From: Azospirillaceae bacterium
GTDB lineage: Bacteria; Pseudomonadota; Alphaproteobacteria; Azospirillales; Azospirillaceae
Direction of reading: 5' to 3'
NCBI GenBank assembly: GCA_028277115.1
Contig: JANQHG010000253.1
Location: 1-43,510, forward strand
DNA length: 43,510 bases
Every line of letters begins with the position of its first letter. The stretch's first letter is position 1. The position numbers and the translations under genes are program-made. The notes under the pieces were generated by a model. The model searched no databases, had not been told where the DNA came from, and saw nothing but the letters and a program-made list of their open reading frames with translations. Of this stretch, positions 1 to 13,250 are shown in pieces.

Positions 1-195
1 CAACGCCACCGCCTCGCCCGACCGGCCCTGGCCGTGGCGGACCATCGCCAGCAGTTCGAGCGCCGGCGGTGCCTCGGGCGCGAGCGCCAGCGCCGCCTCG
101 CAGCCGGCCGCCGCGGCGTCCAGCCGGCCCGCCCGGCGGTCGCGCTCGGCGCGCTGCAACAACGCCGCGGCGCGCGACGCCCTGGCGTCGGTCAT
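1..195 (-). CDS. TPR-repeat protein, N-terminal part only
   Basis: The frame is open from an ATG at 195 down to the window edge, 65 codons without a stop. It begins MTDARASRAAALLQRAER and continues with a stretch (AGRLDAAAAGCEAALALAP, then a PPALELLAMVRHGQGRSGEA segment) that has the small/large residue spacing of tetratricopeptide repeats, where a helix pair ends in a proline and the next repeat starts with A-L. TPR domains are protein-binding scaffolds, and in alphaproteobacteria they often precede sulfotransferase or glycosyltransferase domains; the rest of this protein lies outside the window, so its function cannot be read. It is divergent from the membrane protein that starts at 326. 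Confidence 0.6.
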   Translation of the reverse strand, partial: MTDARASRAAALLQRAERDRRAGRLDAAAAGCEAALALAPEAPPALELLAMVRHGQGRSGEAVAL

Positions 196-325
196 CGCCG
201 CCGCGGCGGTGGTGGTGGTGGTGGCCGGCCGGTTGGGCCGACCGCGGCGGCTGTGCTAGAGTGCGTCATCCGAAAGCTCCGGCGACGGCCGCGCGCGGTC
301 GCGAAATCGAACGGCGAGGGGGCAC

Positions 326-844
326 ATGTCTTTCATTACGGGTTTTGCCCAGGGCTTTGGGGCCGGGGTGACCGCGCTCGCGCGCCTGTTCGCGCAAGCC
401 GGGCGGGTCGCCTTGCTCAATCTGCCTTACAATACCTGGATTTTGGTCGCCTTGGTGATCCTGGTCGCGACCGCCGACGGGCGCGCGGCGCTCGAGGCCG
501 AACTGTTCGCCCTGACCTTCCAGGGCGAGCCGGTGATGATCGATGTCGGCGGTCTGCTCCTTGTGCTCGCGATGGTCGCCTTCCTGCTCGAGGCGATCAA
601 GGCGGTGTGGGCCCGGGAAACCAAGAAATCCTTTGTCGACTTCATCACGTCGTTCCTGATCACTGCAGTCCACGCAGTCTTGCTGTTGTTTGTCCCGGGC
701 TTTGCGTCCGAGACCTTGTTCTATCTCACCATCTTGGCGTTGCTCGACGTCGTGCTCGGCTTGGTGATTGCGGCGCGGGTCGGGTTGTTGCAGCACCATC
801 TGCGCGGTTGGCGGGCGATCACCCGCCGGGCGCGGGGCGAATGA
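326..844 (+). CDS. Hypothetical four-helix membrane protein
   Basis: A 172-residue protein with four hydrophobic segments at about residues 28-50, 70-93, 104-126 and 131-153, each followed by basic residues, and a basic C-terminus (RRARGE). No family signature is recognised. The start is supported by GAGGGGG five bases before the ATG. A weak promoter-like pair lies upstream (TTGGGC at 233-238 and TAGAGT at 257-262, 18-base spacer). The next gene on the same strand begins 16 bases after the stop and is also a small basic membrane protein, so the two are probably co-transcribed. Function unknown; presumably inner membrane. Confidence 0.65.
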   Translation: MSFITGFAQGFGAGVTALARLFAQAGRVALLNLPYNTWILVALVILVATADGRAALEAELFALTFQGEPVMIDVGGLLLVLAMVAFLLEAIKAVWARETKKSFVDFITSFLITAVHAVLLLFVPGFASETLFYLTILALLDVVLGLVIAARVGLLQHHLRGWRAITRRARGE

Positions 845-860
845 CGTCGCCGGCGCGCCG

Positions 861-1541
861 GTGACCGTCTGGGGTCTGCTGGCGGTCGCGCTCGGGGCGG
901 CGGTTCTGCCGCTGGTGGTGTTCTGGCTGGTCATGACCGCGGCGTTCGATTTCGATGCCGCGGTCTGGCTGATCCACCTGAAAACGGTGTCGGCGCGCTC
1001 GGCGACCGCCGTCACCGCAATGCTCAAGGTCAAGGGGCGCGGTCTGGCGCTCCGCTTCCTGCGCAGCCGGAGCCTCAGATGGCTCGGGGTGGTGCTCGGC
1101 ATCTTCATGATGCCGCGGACCATGCGGCGCGTGATGCGTTGGCTCGGCCGCCTGATGCTGGTGCCGTTGAGGATTCGGCGGGCGGCCGCGGCGTGGTACC
1201 GGAGCCGCAACAGCGTCGAAAAGGGCATCATCTGGGCGTATCTGATCACGGTGCTGGTGATCCTGGCCAGCCGGTCGAGCCTGTTGTGGCTGGCCCTGCC
1301 GACGCCGATCCACGCCACTGTCGAACGCATGGTGTGGGACACAATCCCGAACACGCTCGGCCGGATCGCGCGCTGGGAGAGCCGGCTCGAAGGCGCATTG
1401 ATCCGCACCGCCTACCGCACCCGGGTGCGCGACTTGAAACGGCTGCGCCGCCGGCGGCGGTCGTCGCAGCTCAGCGATACGGGTCCTCGGTCGCAAGATA
1501 GCGACGGACATAGTCCGCCACCGCGGTCTCCAACCGGGTGA
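861..1541 (+). CDS. Hypothetical basic membrane protein
   Basis: A 226-residue protein if translation starts at the GTG at 861; there is no in-frame ATG close by and no strong ribosome binding site, so the start is uncertain. Hydrophobic segments lie near residues 3-30, 72-86 and 130-150. The middle and the C-terminal third are very rich in arginine (RRRRRSSQL), suggesting a cytoplasmic, possibly nucleic-acid- or lipid-facing tail. Its last 71 bases overlap the end of the convergent hldD gene, which is unusual and may mean that the true C-terminus is disrupted or that the reading frame merely runs on. Probably in one transcript with the membrane protein before it. Not recognised. Confidence 0.5.
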   Translation: MTVWGLLAVALGAAVLPLVVFWLVMTAAFDFDAAVWLIHLKTVSARSATAVTAMLKVKGRGLALRFLRSRSLRWLGVVLGIFMMPRTMRRVMRWLGRLMLVPLRIRRAAAAWYRSRNSVEKGIIWAYLITVLVILASRSSLLWLALPTPIHATVERMVWDTIPNTLGRIARWESRLEGALIRTAYRTRVRDLKRLRRRRRSSQLSDTGPRSQDSDGHSPPPRSPTG

Positions 1542-2451
1542 CCGGCCGGGTGAAGCCGGCGGCGCGCAAACGGTCGATCCGCGCCTCGGTGAAATACTGG
1601 TATTTGGCGCGCAAGCTCCCGGGCATGTCGATGTATTCGATCGCCGGTGCGTGCCCATAGGCGGCGAACAGGGCGTGGATCAGGTCGCGGAAGGTGCGAC
1701 CCTGGCCGGTGCCGACGTTGAACAGGCCCGAGACGCCGCGCTGTTCGAGCAGCCACAGCACCACCGCGACACAGTCGTCGACATAGACGAAGTCGCGGGT
1801 CTGGCCGCCGTCGTGATAGTCCGGCCGGTGGGAACGGAACAGCCGCACGGTCTCGCCGGCGGCGGCGCGCGCGGCGTTCTTGGCGAGCACGCTCTGCATG
1901 TCGCCCTTGTGGTACTCGTTGGCGCCGAACACGTTGAAGAATTTGAGCCCGGCCCACTGCGGCGGCCGTGCGGCGCCGCGCGCGACCAGCGCGGTCACCC
2001 GCCGGTCGAACAGGTGCTTCGACCAGCCATAGGCGTTGAGCGGGCGCAAGGTCGCAAGCCGCGCCGGGTCGTCGTCGAAGCCGTTGCTGCCGTCGCCATA
2101 GGTCGCGGCGGACGAGGCATAGATCAACGGCACCTGCGCGGCCGCGCACCAGTCCCACAGGCCGAGCGACAAGCGGAAGTTGGTCTCGACGATCAGATCG
2201 GCGTCGGTCTCGGTGGTCGCCGAGATCGCGCCCATGTGGACGACCGCCTCGATGTGGCCGGCGCGGCCGTCGAGCCAGTCGAACAGTCGTTCGGGCGCGA
2301 CCAGGTCGGCGAGCGCGCGCTTGGCGATGTTGCGCCATTTGTCGCCGCGGCGCAGCCGATCGCACGCGACCAAGTCGGCGTACCCCGCGGCCTCCAGGCC
2401 GGCAAGCACGTTCGAGCCGATGAACCCGGCCGCACCGGTGACCAACAGCAA
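1471..2451 (-). CDS. hldD: ADP-L-glycero-D-manno-heptose 6-epimerase
   Basis: A 326-residue short-chain dehydrogenase/reductase-fold protein. The N-terminal TGAAGFIGSN is the NADP-binding glycine motif, SSAATYG holds the catalytic Ser/Thr, and YGWSK is the catalytic Tyr-Lys pair. The body (FFNVFGANEYHKGDMQS, then QTRDFVYVDD) is typical of HldD/RfaD rather than GalE. The enzyme epimerises ADP-D-glycero-D-manno-heptose at C6 to supply heptose for the lipopolysaccharide inner core. The best start is a TTG, because the glycine motif begins four residues later and no ATG precedes it in frame. No other LPS genes are adjacent; the acs terminator lies directly upstream, so it must have its own promoter. 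Confidence 0.9.
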   Translation of the reverse strand: MLLVTGAAGFIGSNVLAGLEAAGYADLVACDRLRRGDKWRNIAKRALADLVAPERLFDWLDGRAGHIEAVVHMGAISATTETDADLIVETNFRLSLGLWDWCAAAQVPLIYASSAATYGDGSNGFDDDPARLATLRPLNAYGWSKHLFDRRVTALVARGAARPPQWAGLKFFNVFGANEYHKGDMQSVLAKNAARAAAGETVRLFRSHRPDYHDGGQTRDFVYVDDCVAVVLWLLEQRGVSGLFNVGTGQGRTFRDLIHALFAAYGHAPAIEYIDMPGSLRAKYQYFTEARIDRLRAAGFTRPVTRLETAVADYVRRYLATEDPYR

Positions 2452-2470
2452 CGGAGACCCCGATCCTTGC

Positions 2471-2503
2471 CAAAAAACCTTCCCCCGCCTCAGGCGGGGG
2501 AAG
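2471..2503 (-). terminator. Rho-independent terminator of acs
   Basis: Read on the minus strand, a perfect 11-base-pair stem (CTTCCCCCGCC / GGCGGGGGAAG) with a three-base loop occupies 2479-2503 and is followed by GTTTTTTGG. This is a textbook intrinsic terminator, placed 40 bases after the acs stop codon and before hldD, so it separates the two minus-strand genes. Confidence 0.9.
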
Positions 2504-2542
2504 CGACTGTGCTCACGTAGCGAAACGATCGGCCGCCCGGCC

Positions 2543-4486
<1,944 letters not shown>

Positions 4487-4509
4487 GGGTATCGTTTCCC
4501 CCTTATGGC

Positions 4510-4539
4510 GTTCGGTGTCCTTAAGGTTCGGTGTCCTTA
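4510..4539 (-). repeat. 14-base direct repeat in the acs leader
   Basis: On the minus strand TAAGGACACCGAAC occurs twice with a two-base spacer, 24 and 40 bases before the acs start. Each copy holds an AAGGA Shine-Dalgarno-like element. Role unknown; compare the similar duplicated element before feoA. Confidence 0.6.
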
Positions 4540-4739
4540 GGATTGAAACCGGCACGAGCGTGGGCCGCCGGGTGCGGCGACCGTTGCCGATGCGGGGTGC
4601 TCCGGGCGTCGGGCGCGAGGGCGGGTTGCCCGGCGGCTGTCGCGCCGCCCTTGGGTGTCCGCCCCACCGGCGACCGCGACCCCGCACGCGCCCAGACCCG
4701 GTGGTCGGCGGCGACGGCCGGTCGCCCGATCGGCCCAAC

Positions 4740-4768
4740 ATTATCCACGGCGGCCACGGTCAAGACAA
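4740..4768 (-). promoter_or_regulatory. Possible acs promoter
   Basis: Minus strand TTGTCT (4768-4763), 17-base spacer, GATAAT (4745-4740). This is the best sigma70-like match in the 357-base gap before acs and would give a leader of about 245 bases. The rest of the gap shows only GC-rich sequence and the leader repeat. Confidence 0.35.
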
Positions 4769-4843
4769 GACTCGCAACGGCCGGTGGACGATTGCAACCT
4801 GTGGCACGACATCCAACATCTGCTAATTCTGATGCGTGCGCGG

Positions 4844-6268
4844 TCAGCGCAAGATCGACCCGAGGATGCCGCGCACGATCCGCCGGCCGATCTGGCGGCT
4901 CGCCTCGCGCAGCGCGGTGTCGTAGATCCGCTCGACAAAGCCCTTGCCGCGCCGGCGTTTGGGCGGCTCGGCGGTCTGCGGCACCTTGCGTTCGGCCTGT
5001 TCCTTCAGCATCTCGTATGCCGACTCGCGGTCACGGGTGTCGTCATAGCGGCCGGCGAGCGGGCTTTGCGCGAGCAGCCGGCGCCGTTCGTCGTCGGTCA
5101 GGGGCCCCATGCGCGAGCGCGGCGGCCGGATCAACGCCCGTTCGACCACCGACGGGGCGCCGTCCGGGTCGAGGAACGACACCAGAGCTTCGCCGACCCC
5201 GAGCTGGGTGATCACCTCTGCGGTGTCGAACGCCGGGTTGGGCCGGAAGGTCTCGGCCGCGGCACGCACCGCGCGCTGGTCGCGCCGGGTGAACGCGCGC
5301 AACGCATGCTGGACCCGGTTGCCGAGCTGGCCGAGCACGGTGTCCGGCAGATCGAGCGGGTTCTGGGTGACGAAGAACACCCCGACACCCTTGGAGCGGA
5401 TCAGGCGCACCACCTGCTCGATCTTCTCGACCAGCGCGGGCGGGGCGTCGTCGAACAGAAGATGCGCTTCGTCGAAGAACAGGACCAGGCGCGGCTGGTC
5501 GGGGTCGCCGATCTCAGGCAGGGTTTCGAACAACTCGGACAACAGCCAGACCAGGAAGGTGGCATAGAGCCGGGGCCGGCGCATCAGCTCGTCGGCGGCC
5601 AGGATATTGATCATGCCGCGGCCGTCGGGGGCGGTGCGCATCAGGTCGTGGAGCTCGATCGCGGGCTCGCCCAGGAACCGGTCTGCGCCCTCTTCGGCGA
5701 GCACCAACAGCCGGCGCTGGATCGCGCCGATCGAGGCGGTGCTGATATGGCCGTACTCGGCCGAGATGCGCTTTCGCTCGTCGGCGAGATAGACCAGCAT
5801 CGAGCGCAGGTCCTTGAGGTCGAGCAGCAACAGCCCTTCCTCGTCGGCGACGTGGTAAGCGATGTTGAGCACGCCGGTCTGGGTTTCGTTGAGGTCGAGC
5901 AGGCGGGCGAACATCAACGGCCCGATCTCCGACGCCGCGACCCGGACCGGGTGGCCCTGCGTGCCGAACAGGTCCCAGAACACCACCGGAAAGTCGCGAT
6001 AATCGTCCTTGGGCAGGCCGAGGGTGTCGAGCCGGCGGTCGAGGAACGGCTTGGGTTCGCCGGCGCGGGCGAGGCCGGCGAGGTCACCCTTGACGTCGGC
6101 GGCGAACACCGGCGTGCCGATCAGGGAGAACGCCTCGGCGATCACCTGGAGAGTGATCGTCTTGCCGGTGCCGGTGGCGCCGGTGATCAGCCCGTGGCGG
6201 TTGGAGAACGCGGGCAACAAGAGCGCGGGGTGGTCGCCTGCACCAATGAACAGGCCGTTGTCTGCCAT
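4844..6268 (-). CDS. HerA-like P-loop ATPase (DUF853 family)
   Basis: A 474-residue protein of the family annotated as helicase HerA-like / DUF853. Near the N-terminus, GLITGATGTGKTITLQ is the Walker A loop and FAADVKGDLAGLA the adjacent conserved segment; LVLFFDEAHLLFDD is Walker B, followed by the FFVTQNPLDLPDTVLGQLGNRVQHALRAF region with an arginine-finger-like site. The lysine-rich stretch PPKRRRGKGF lies before a C-terminal amphipathic tail. HerA/FtsK-type ATPases act as hexameric DNA translocases; the physiological role of this bacterial branch is not settled. The start at MADNGLF is chosen because the family begins with this short lead-in. The gene is monocistronic or shares a transcript with the coiled-coil gene 280 bases upstream. 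Confidence 0.85.
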   Translation of the reverse strand: MADNGLFIGAGDHPALLLPAFSNRHGLITGATGTGKTITLQVIAEAFSLIGTPVFAADVKGDLAGLARAGEPKPFLDRRLDTLGLPKDDYRDFPVVFWDLFGTQGHPVRVAASEIGPLMFARLLDLNETQTGVLNIAYHVADEEGLLLLDLKDLRSMLVYLADERKRISAEYGHISTASIGAIQRRLLVLAEEGADRFLGEPAIELHDLMRTAPDGRGMINILAADELMRRPRLYATFLVWLLSELFETLPEIGDPDQPRLVLFFDEAHLLFDDAPPALVEKIEQVVRLIRSKGVGVFFVTQNPLDLPDTVLGQLGNRVQHALRAFTRRDQRAVRAAAETFRPNPAFDTAEVITQLGVGEALVSFLDPDGAPSVVERALIRPPRSRMGPLTDDERRRLLAQSPLAGRYDDTRDRESAYEMLKEQAERKVPQTAEPPKRRRGKGFVERIYDTALREASRQIGRRIVRGILGSILR

Positions 6269-6358
6269 GGGCGTGTCTGTCCGCTCCGGGGGTCGGTGCG
6301 CCCGCACCTTAGCGACATCGGGTCGCGGCCGAAACCGCCTTTGGGGGGCTCCGGCCTG

Positions 6359-6535
6359 GCTGAAACGCCGTCGTTCGGCCTGGCGGCCGTTGTCAGGGGC
6401 GCTGCCCCCGACACCCCCGCAAGGGGGTTGCCCCCCTTGACCCCCGCCAAATGGGGTCCAGGGGGCAACCCCTGGTCGGGGGGTGTCGGGGGGGTGAACC
6501 CCCCTGACCTGGGGGCGAAGCCCCCAAACCCTCGC
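6359..6535. repeat. GC-rich intergenic hairpin repeat, copy A
   Basis: About 177 bases beginning GGCTGAAACGCCGTCG. The first 88 bases or so match copy C (41749) almost perfectly and copy B (37622) partly. It contains stacked hairpins (GGGGCGCTGCCCC; CCCCCGCAAGGGGG) and a long imperfect inverted pair joining GGGTTGCCCCCC..TTGACCCC with GGGGTCCAGGGGGCAACCC. It lies between two minus-strand genes and may act as a processing or termination structure. Confidence 0.85.
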
Positions 6536-6550
6536 CGCAACCGGCGTCGG

Positions 6551-7672
6551 TCAGGGCACGCACCGCTGCGCAGCGTCGCGTTCGGCGCGCAGGCGGTCCT
6601 GGGCCGCTTCGGCTGCCGCCAGGCGATCGCGAACCGCCGCGGCCTCGGCGTCGCGGGCGGCGTCGAGCGCGGCGTTGCGCGCGGCATGATCGGCGACCAG
6701 GCGGCTGAGCCGCGCGGTCGCCGCCTCGGCGCGGGCCCGCCAGCGCGCGCGTTCGGCCGCGAGCTCGGAGATACGCTCGCGCGCCGCGGCGGCGGTGGCC
6801 TTGACGATCGCTGCGTCGGCCAGTTGCGCGCGCGCGGTCTCGAGCTCGCCCGACAGCCGATCGATCCGTCGGGCGCGGTCGTCTGCGATTGCCTCGAGCG
6901 CGGTCGCGCGGTCCCGGGTCTCGGCCAGCGCACGGGTCAGCCGGTCGAGCCGGTCGCGCGTCTCGGTCAGCTCGGCGGTCGCGGCGCCGGCGCGGGCGTC
7001 GGCGGCGGTCAACCGAGTGGTCAGACGCGCGACCTCGCGCGCACGCGCCGTACCCGCCCGCTCGGCCGCATCCAGCGCCGGCTCGAGCGCGGCGACCCGA
7101 TCGGCCGCGGCGCGTGCGGTCGCCCCGAGCCCGTCCAGCCGGGTCTCGAGGTCCGCGATCGTCCGGGTCCGCCGGTCGGCGGTCGCCTGTGCGGCCTTGA
7201 GCGCCGCACCGAGCGACTCGATGCGCGCCGCCTGGGCCCGGCCGGTCTCGGACATGCCGGCCAGGATCGCCCGGGTTTCGGTGAGCGCCGCGTCGAGCGC
7301 GCCGACCCGCGCGTCCCGCGCGGCCCGCGCCGCCGCCGCTGCCGCGGTCGCGGTGGCGAGCGCCGGTTCGAGCTCGGCGATCCGGGCCGCGCGCCCGGCG
7401 GCCAGCAGTTCGAGCCGGTCGGCTCGCCGGGCGAGCGCCGCGAGCGCGGCCGTGCGTTCGGCCAACGCCTGCTCGCTCGTGGCCAGCGCGCGCTGGTCGC
7501 GGGCGCGCTCCACCGTCTCACGCACCGCGACCCCGGTCAGAGTGACCACCACCACGATCGCGAGCAGCACCAGCCGACGCACCCGCCGCCGGGCGCGTCC
7601 GAGCGGCGGCGATTCCGGCGGCGTCACCACCATTGGCAGACCGCCGATCTGCCCGGGTCGCTCCTCGGCCAT
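6551..7672 (-). CDS. Membrane-anchored coiled-coil protein
   Basis: A 373-residue protein with a proline-containing cytoplasmic N-terminus, a basic patch (RARRRVRR), one transmembrane helix (about residues 33-51, LVLLAIVVVVTLTGVAV) and then some 310 residues of Ala/Arg/Glu-rich heptad sequence with almost no glycine or proline, i.e. a long continuous coiled coil in the periplasm. It ends in RCVP. AAGGAG lies seven bases before the chosen ATG. No enzymatic motif is visible. Architectures of this kind serve as spacers or scaffolds between envelope layers, but low-complexity composition prevents assignment to a family. It is divergent from secA, sharing a 262-base promoter region. Confidence 0.7.
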   Translation of the reverse strand: MAEERPGQIGGLPMVVTPPESPPLGRARRRVRRLVLLAIVVVVTLTGVAVRETVERARDQRALATSEQALAERTAALAALARRADRLELLAAGRAARIAELEPALATATAAAAAARAARDARVGALDAALTETRAILAGMSETGRAQAARIESLGAALKAAQATADRRTRTIADLETRLDGLGATARAAADRVAALEPALDAAERAGTARAREVARLTTRLTAADARAGAATAELTETRDRLDRLTRALAETRDRATALEAIADDRARRIDRLSGELETARAQLADAAIVKATAAAARERISELAAERARWRARAEAATARLSRLVADHAARNAALDAARDAEAAAVRDRLAAAEAAQDRLRAERDAAQRCVP

Positions 7673-7813
7673 GGTCGCTCCTTGTCTAAGCCGCCCGCCG
7701 CGATCGCCCGACCGCGATGGTCGCTCGGCGGCCGGATCATCGCCGAATCGGGGGCGCGGCCCCAGGGATTTTCGCACCGCGGCACCCGGCGCGGGCCGCG
7801 CCGCGAATCCGTG

Positions 7814-7843
7814 TTGACAGGCACACCCGCGGGATCCATCTGT
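7814..7843 (+). promoter_or_regulatory. Probable secA promoter (-35 only clear)
   Basis: A perfect TTGACA at 7814-7819 lies 115 bases before the secA start. No good -10 hexamer follows at 16-18 bases (CCATCT or CATCTG), so only the -35 element is well supported. Confidence 0.35.
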
Positions 7844-7934
7844 GGGCCGGATTTCGGCCGGCTCACAGGGTGGGTCTCCATCCGGGGGCTGCGGCGAAGT
7901 CGCCCTTCTTAAGTGTCCGTTCGAGGAAGTTCTG

Positions 7935-10721
<2,787 letters not shown>

Positions 10722-10775
10722 GGGGGGCGGCACCCCGAAAACCCAGTCGGGCCGGCACACACGGGACCCTGGTTG

Positions 10776-10802
10776 GACCTGCACGCATACCGCGTGCAGG
10801 TC
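10776..10802 (+). terminator. Hairpin after secA
   Basis: Perfect 11-base-pair inverted repeat GACCTGCACGC / GCGTGCAGGTC around a five-base loop, 54 bases after the secA stop. No U-tract follows, so it may be a weak terminator or a 3'-end-stabilising structure. The remainder of the 341-base gap to the next gene shows nothing else recognisable. Confidence 0.5.
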
Positions 10803-11062
10803 GTTCGTCGCCGCTGGTCGCCACGGGCGGCCGGTGTCTTCGCGGCGAGGCCGGCGGCCGGCACGTTTGGGGCGCGCCGGCCCTGCGGGTGCTGCTGCTG
10901 CTGACAACCAAAAGCGGGGCGACCCCGGCCGTGACCAGCGACCGGCCGGGCTCGACGTCGCGGCATTGTGGACGGTGGCGCCCCTGATCCGAAACACGTT
11001 ACCTGCGTGGGCCCGATCGAGCGTGCGCCTCGGGCGGAACAAGCGGCGAGGGGGCACTCGTG

Positions 11063-12721
11063 ATGGTAGGTATCCTGCCGGTTCTGATCCTGGGGCTGAT
11101 CGCCTCGGCTCCGGCGGTTGCGGGGAGCGCAGAGGGCGGTCGGGTCGCGCTGGTGATCGGCAACGGCGCGTATCGCCACGGCCAACCGTTGCAGAACCCG
11201 AGCAACGATGCGCGAGCCGTGGCGGCGCGTCTGGCAGCGATCGGCTTTGACCTTGGCTCGGGCGCGTTGTTGGATGCCGACAAGCGTGCGATGGAGACGG
11301 CATTGCGCGCGTTCCGCCAACGCTCCCAGGGCGCGGCGATGGCGATGTTCTTCTACGCGGGTCACGGCATTCAGGCGGCGGACCGCAACCTCCTTCTGCC
11401 GGTCGATTCGGCATTGCGCGACCCGGCGGACGTCGACCTTGAGACGGTGGCGGTCGACACCGTGCTTGGCCAGATGCGCGCCGAGATCAACCTGGTCGTG
11501 CTCGACGCCTGTCGCGAGAACCCGTTCGAGAGCCGATTGCAAAGGTCGGCGGTGCAATTGGGGCGCGACTGGTCCGGCGGCCGCGGGTTCCGGCGGATCG
11601 ATCCGCGCACGCTCCGCGGCGGTTCGATGGTGGCGTTGGCGGCGGCGCCGGGCGCCATCGCGGCGGACGGCGCCGGGTCGCACAGCCCCTACACCGCGGC
11701 GCTGCTCGACCATTTGGCATCGTCCGACCTGTCCGTCCGGTTGCTGTTCGCCCGGGTGCGCGAACAGGTCGAAGCGGCGACCGCCGGGCGCCAGAGCCCG
11801 GAGACGATCGATCGTCTGCCGTCCCATGACGTCTACTTCGTGCCGAAAGGATCGGTGGTAACGGTTGCCCCCCCGGCGGCAACCCCGGTCGATGCCGATG
11901 CCCTGAGTTGCCGGGCATTGGCAACCTCTTCGAGTGTTGCCGCGTTCGACGCTTATCTTTTGGAGTTTCCGCATGGGCAATGCGCTGCCTTTGCGCGGAT
12001 TCGGCTGGCCGAGCTGTCGAGATCGCAACCGGCGTCGGGCGGCGCGAGCCCGACCGGCCCGGCCGGGCCCCAGACCGCCATGGTCGCTCCGGGGCGGTTG
12101 CCACCGGAAGACGGGGAACTGGCGATCGGATTGACCAGGGATCGCTGGCGGGCGGTCCAAGTCGCCCTCAATCGCTTGGGTCATGGCGCCGGGACCCCGG
12201 ATGGGCTCCCGGGGGCACGGACCCGATCAGCGATCCGCGCCTGGCAGCGCGCCGCCAGCCGTGCTGCGACCGGATACCTGACCTCCGACGGATACCACGC
12301 CTTGCTTCAGGCCGCGGCGGCCGCGGTCGTCGACCGGCCGCTGGTCAACAGCCCGATCCTTGAACAGGTGCGGGTGATCAGGGCGTCCGACCATGAACGG
12401 GTGTCCGCGTATCGAGGCTTGTCGATCACGGAGGTGACCGGACGGTCACAAGATGTGGCGACACGGTTCCGGCAACGGGCACGGCGGATCACGCGACGCA
12501 CCTACGAGCGCAGCAAACCACAAGCCGAGGTGGTCTCCGGGTTCAGGGGGGATCGTGGCTACTATCTTCTCCTGTTGCGCGCGGGCGCCTATTCAGCCTT
12601 CATCGAAATGGCTGGCCCGGCCGGCCCACGCGGTCTGTCCGAGACCCACAAGAGAGCCATGGGTGATATCGCCTGCACCGCAGAGTACCTCGGGACCACT
12701 CTCGGTTGTCGCGGACGATAG
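11063..12721 (+). CDS. Secreted caspase-like protein with peptidoglycan-binding domain
   Basis: A 552-residue protein. Residues 1-21 form a signal peptide (hydrophobic LPVLILGLIASAPAVA, cleavage after AVA). Residues 26-245 are a peptidase C14 / metacaspase p20-like fold: RVALVIGNGAYRH is strand 1, FFYAGHGI carries the catalytic His (H101) and LDACRENPF the catalytic Cys (C150), both intact. A linker follows, then a segment around residues 355-420 (VQVALNRLGHGAGTPDGLPGARTRSAIRAWQ) that fits a PG_binding_1 domain, and a C-terminal region without assignment. Family members cleave after basic residues; an exported caspase with a cell-wall-binding domain suggests envelope remodelling or self-lysis, which is inference. 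GAGGGGG precedes the start. Convergent with the metal cluster. Confidence 0.85.
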   Translation: MVGILPVLILGLIASAPAVAGSAEGGRVALVIGNGAYRHGQPLQNPSNDARAVAARLAAIGFDLGSGALLDADKRAMETALRAFRQRSQGAAMAMFFYAGHGIQAADRNLLLPVDSALRDPADVDLETVAVDTVLGQMRAEINLVVLDACRENPFESRLQRSAVQLGRDWSGGRGFRRIDPRTLRGGSMVALAAAPGAIAADGAGSHSPYTAALLDHLASSDLSVRLLFARVREQVEAATAGRQSPETIDRLPSHDVYFVPKGSVVTVAPPAATPVDADALSCRALATSSSVAAFDAYLLEFPHGQCAAFARIRLAELSRSQPASGGASPTGPAGPQTAMVAPGRLPPEDGELAIGLTRDRWRAVQVALNRLGHGAGTPDGLPGARTRSAIRAWQRAASRAATGYLTSDGYHALLQAAAAAVVDRPLVNSPILEQVRVIRASDHERVSAYRGLSITEVTGRSQDVATRFRQRARRITRRTYERSKPQAEVVSGFRGDRGYYLLLLRAGAYSAFIEMAGPAGPRGLSETHKRAMGDIACTAEYLGTTLGCRGR

Positions 12722-12732
12722 GCGGGGGTCGA

Positions 12733-12747
12733 GGGGGCAGCGCCCCC
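12733..12747. terminator. Hairpin between convergent genes
   Basis: GGGGGC AGC GCCCCC, a six-base-pair stem with a three-base loop, lies in the 61-base gap between the convergent caspase-like gene and the last gene of the metal cluster. It could terminate both directions, but neither side has a T-tract. Confidence 0.4.
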
Positions 12748-12782
12748 GGCACGGCCGACCGGCCGCATGCGGCGCCGCCGCC

Positions 12783-13139
12783 CTAACGGCCGATCAGCAG
12801 TCGCACCGACCGCTCGACGCCTTTGTTGAGCATGGCATCCAACAGCGCCCGGCCGAACAGCGTGCCGAGCTTGACCGCCGGCGCAAGCCGTGGCGGCGCG
12901 GTCGGTGTCGGTCCGGGCGGCGCTTCGCCAACCACCACCGCGTGGATCGCGTCGCCCCCAACCACGGCCGGATCATGGAGCACGGTGATGCTGCCGGCGC
13001 GGGGGTTGACCTCGACACGGCGCACGCCCGGATGACCCGACAGGATGCCGACGACCCGCTCGCGCCGGTCCGCGTCGAGCGCGAGCCAGGAGGCGCGCAG
13101 GCGCACGCGGCCCGGCAGGTGATGGACATAGACGCTCAT
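12783..13139 (-). CDS. HMA2-like domain protein, last gene of the metal cluster
   Basis: A 118-residue protein. Residues 4-65 have the ferredoxin-like strand pattern of HMA2 domains (VHHLPGRVRLRA ... GVRRVEVNPRAGSITVLHDP). The metal-binding CxxC of classical HMA domains is absent and replaced by an HH-PGR motif. A Pro-rich linker leads to a C-terminal segment FGRALLDAMLNKGVERSVRLLIG which is nearly the same as the C-terminus of the 126-residue HMA2 protein two genes upstream, so the two are paralogues. It lies 111 bases after the preceding gene of the cluster. A role as a metal-handling or membrane-shaping partner of the nearby P1B ATPase is inferred from context. Confidence 0.75.
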   Translation of the reverse strand: MSVYVHHLPGRVRLRASWLALDADRRERVVGILSGHPGVRRVEVNPRAGSITVLHDPAVVGGDAIHAVVVGEAPPGPTPTAPPRLAPAVKLGTLFGRALLDAMLNKGVERSVRLLIGR

Positions 13140-13250
13140 CGGCGGCCTCCGCTTGGCGCTCCGCGGGCGGGGACCGATCAGGCGACGACCGCTCCCCGGT
13201 GTCCGGCGACGAACTGTAGCACAGCTCGGCCCGGCCCCGGCAGTCGGGCC

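Noticed and set aside
34-864. Long plus-strand frame over the first 860 bases
   Set aside because: Arg/Gly-rich shadow of the TPR gene and of the membrane protein in another frame; the latter has a ribosome binding site and membrane helices.
4655-7912. 1085-codon plus-strand frame
   Set aside because: Antisense shadow of the HerA-like and coiled-coil genes; composition of a GC-rich complementary strand, no domain.
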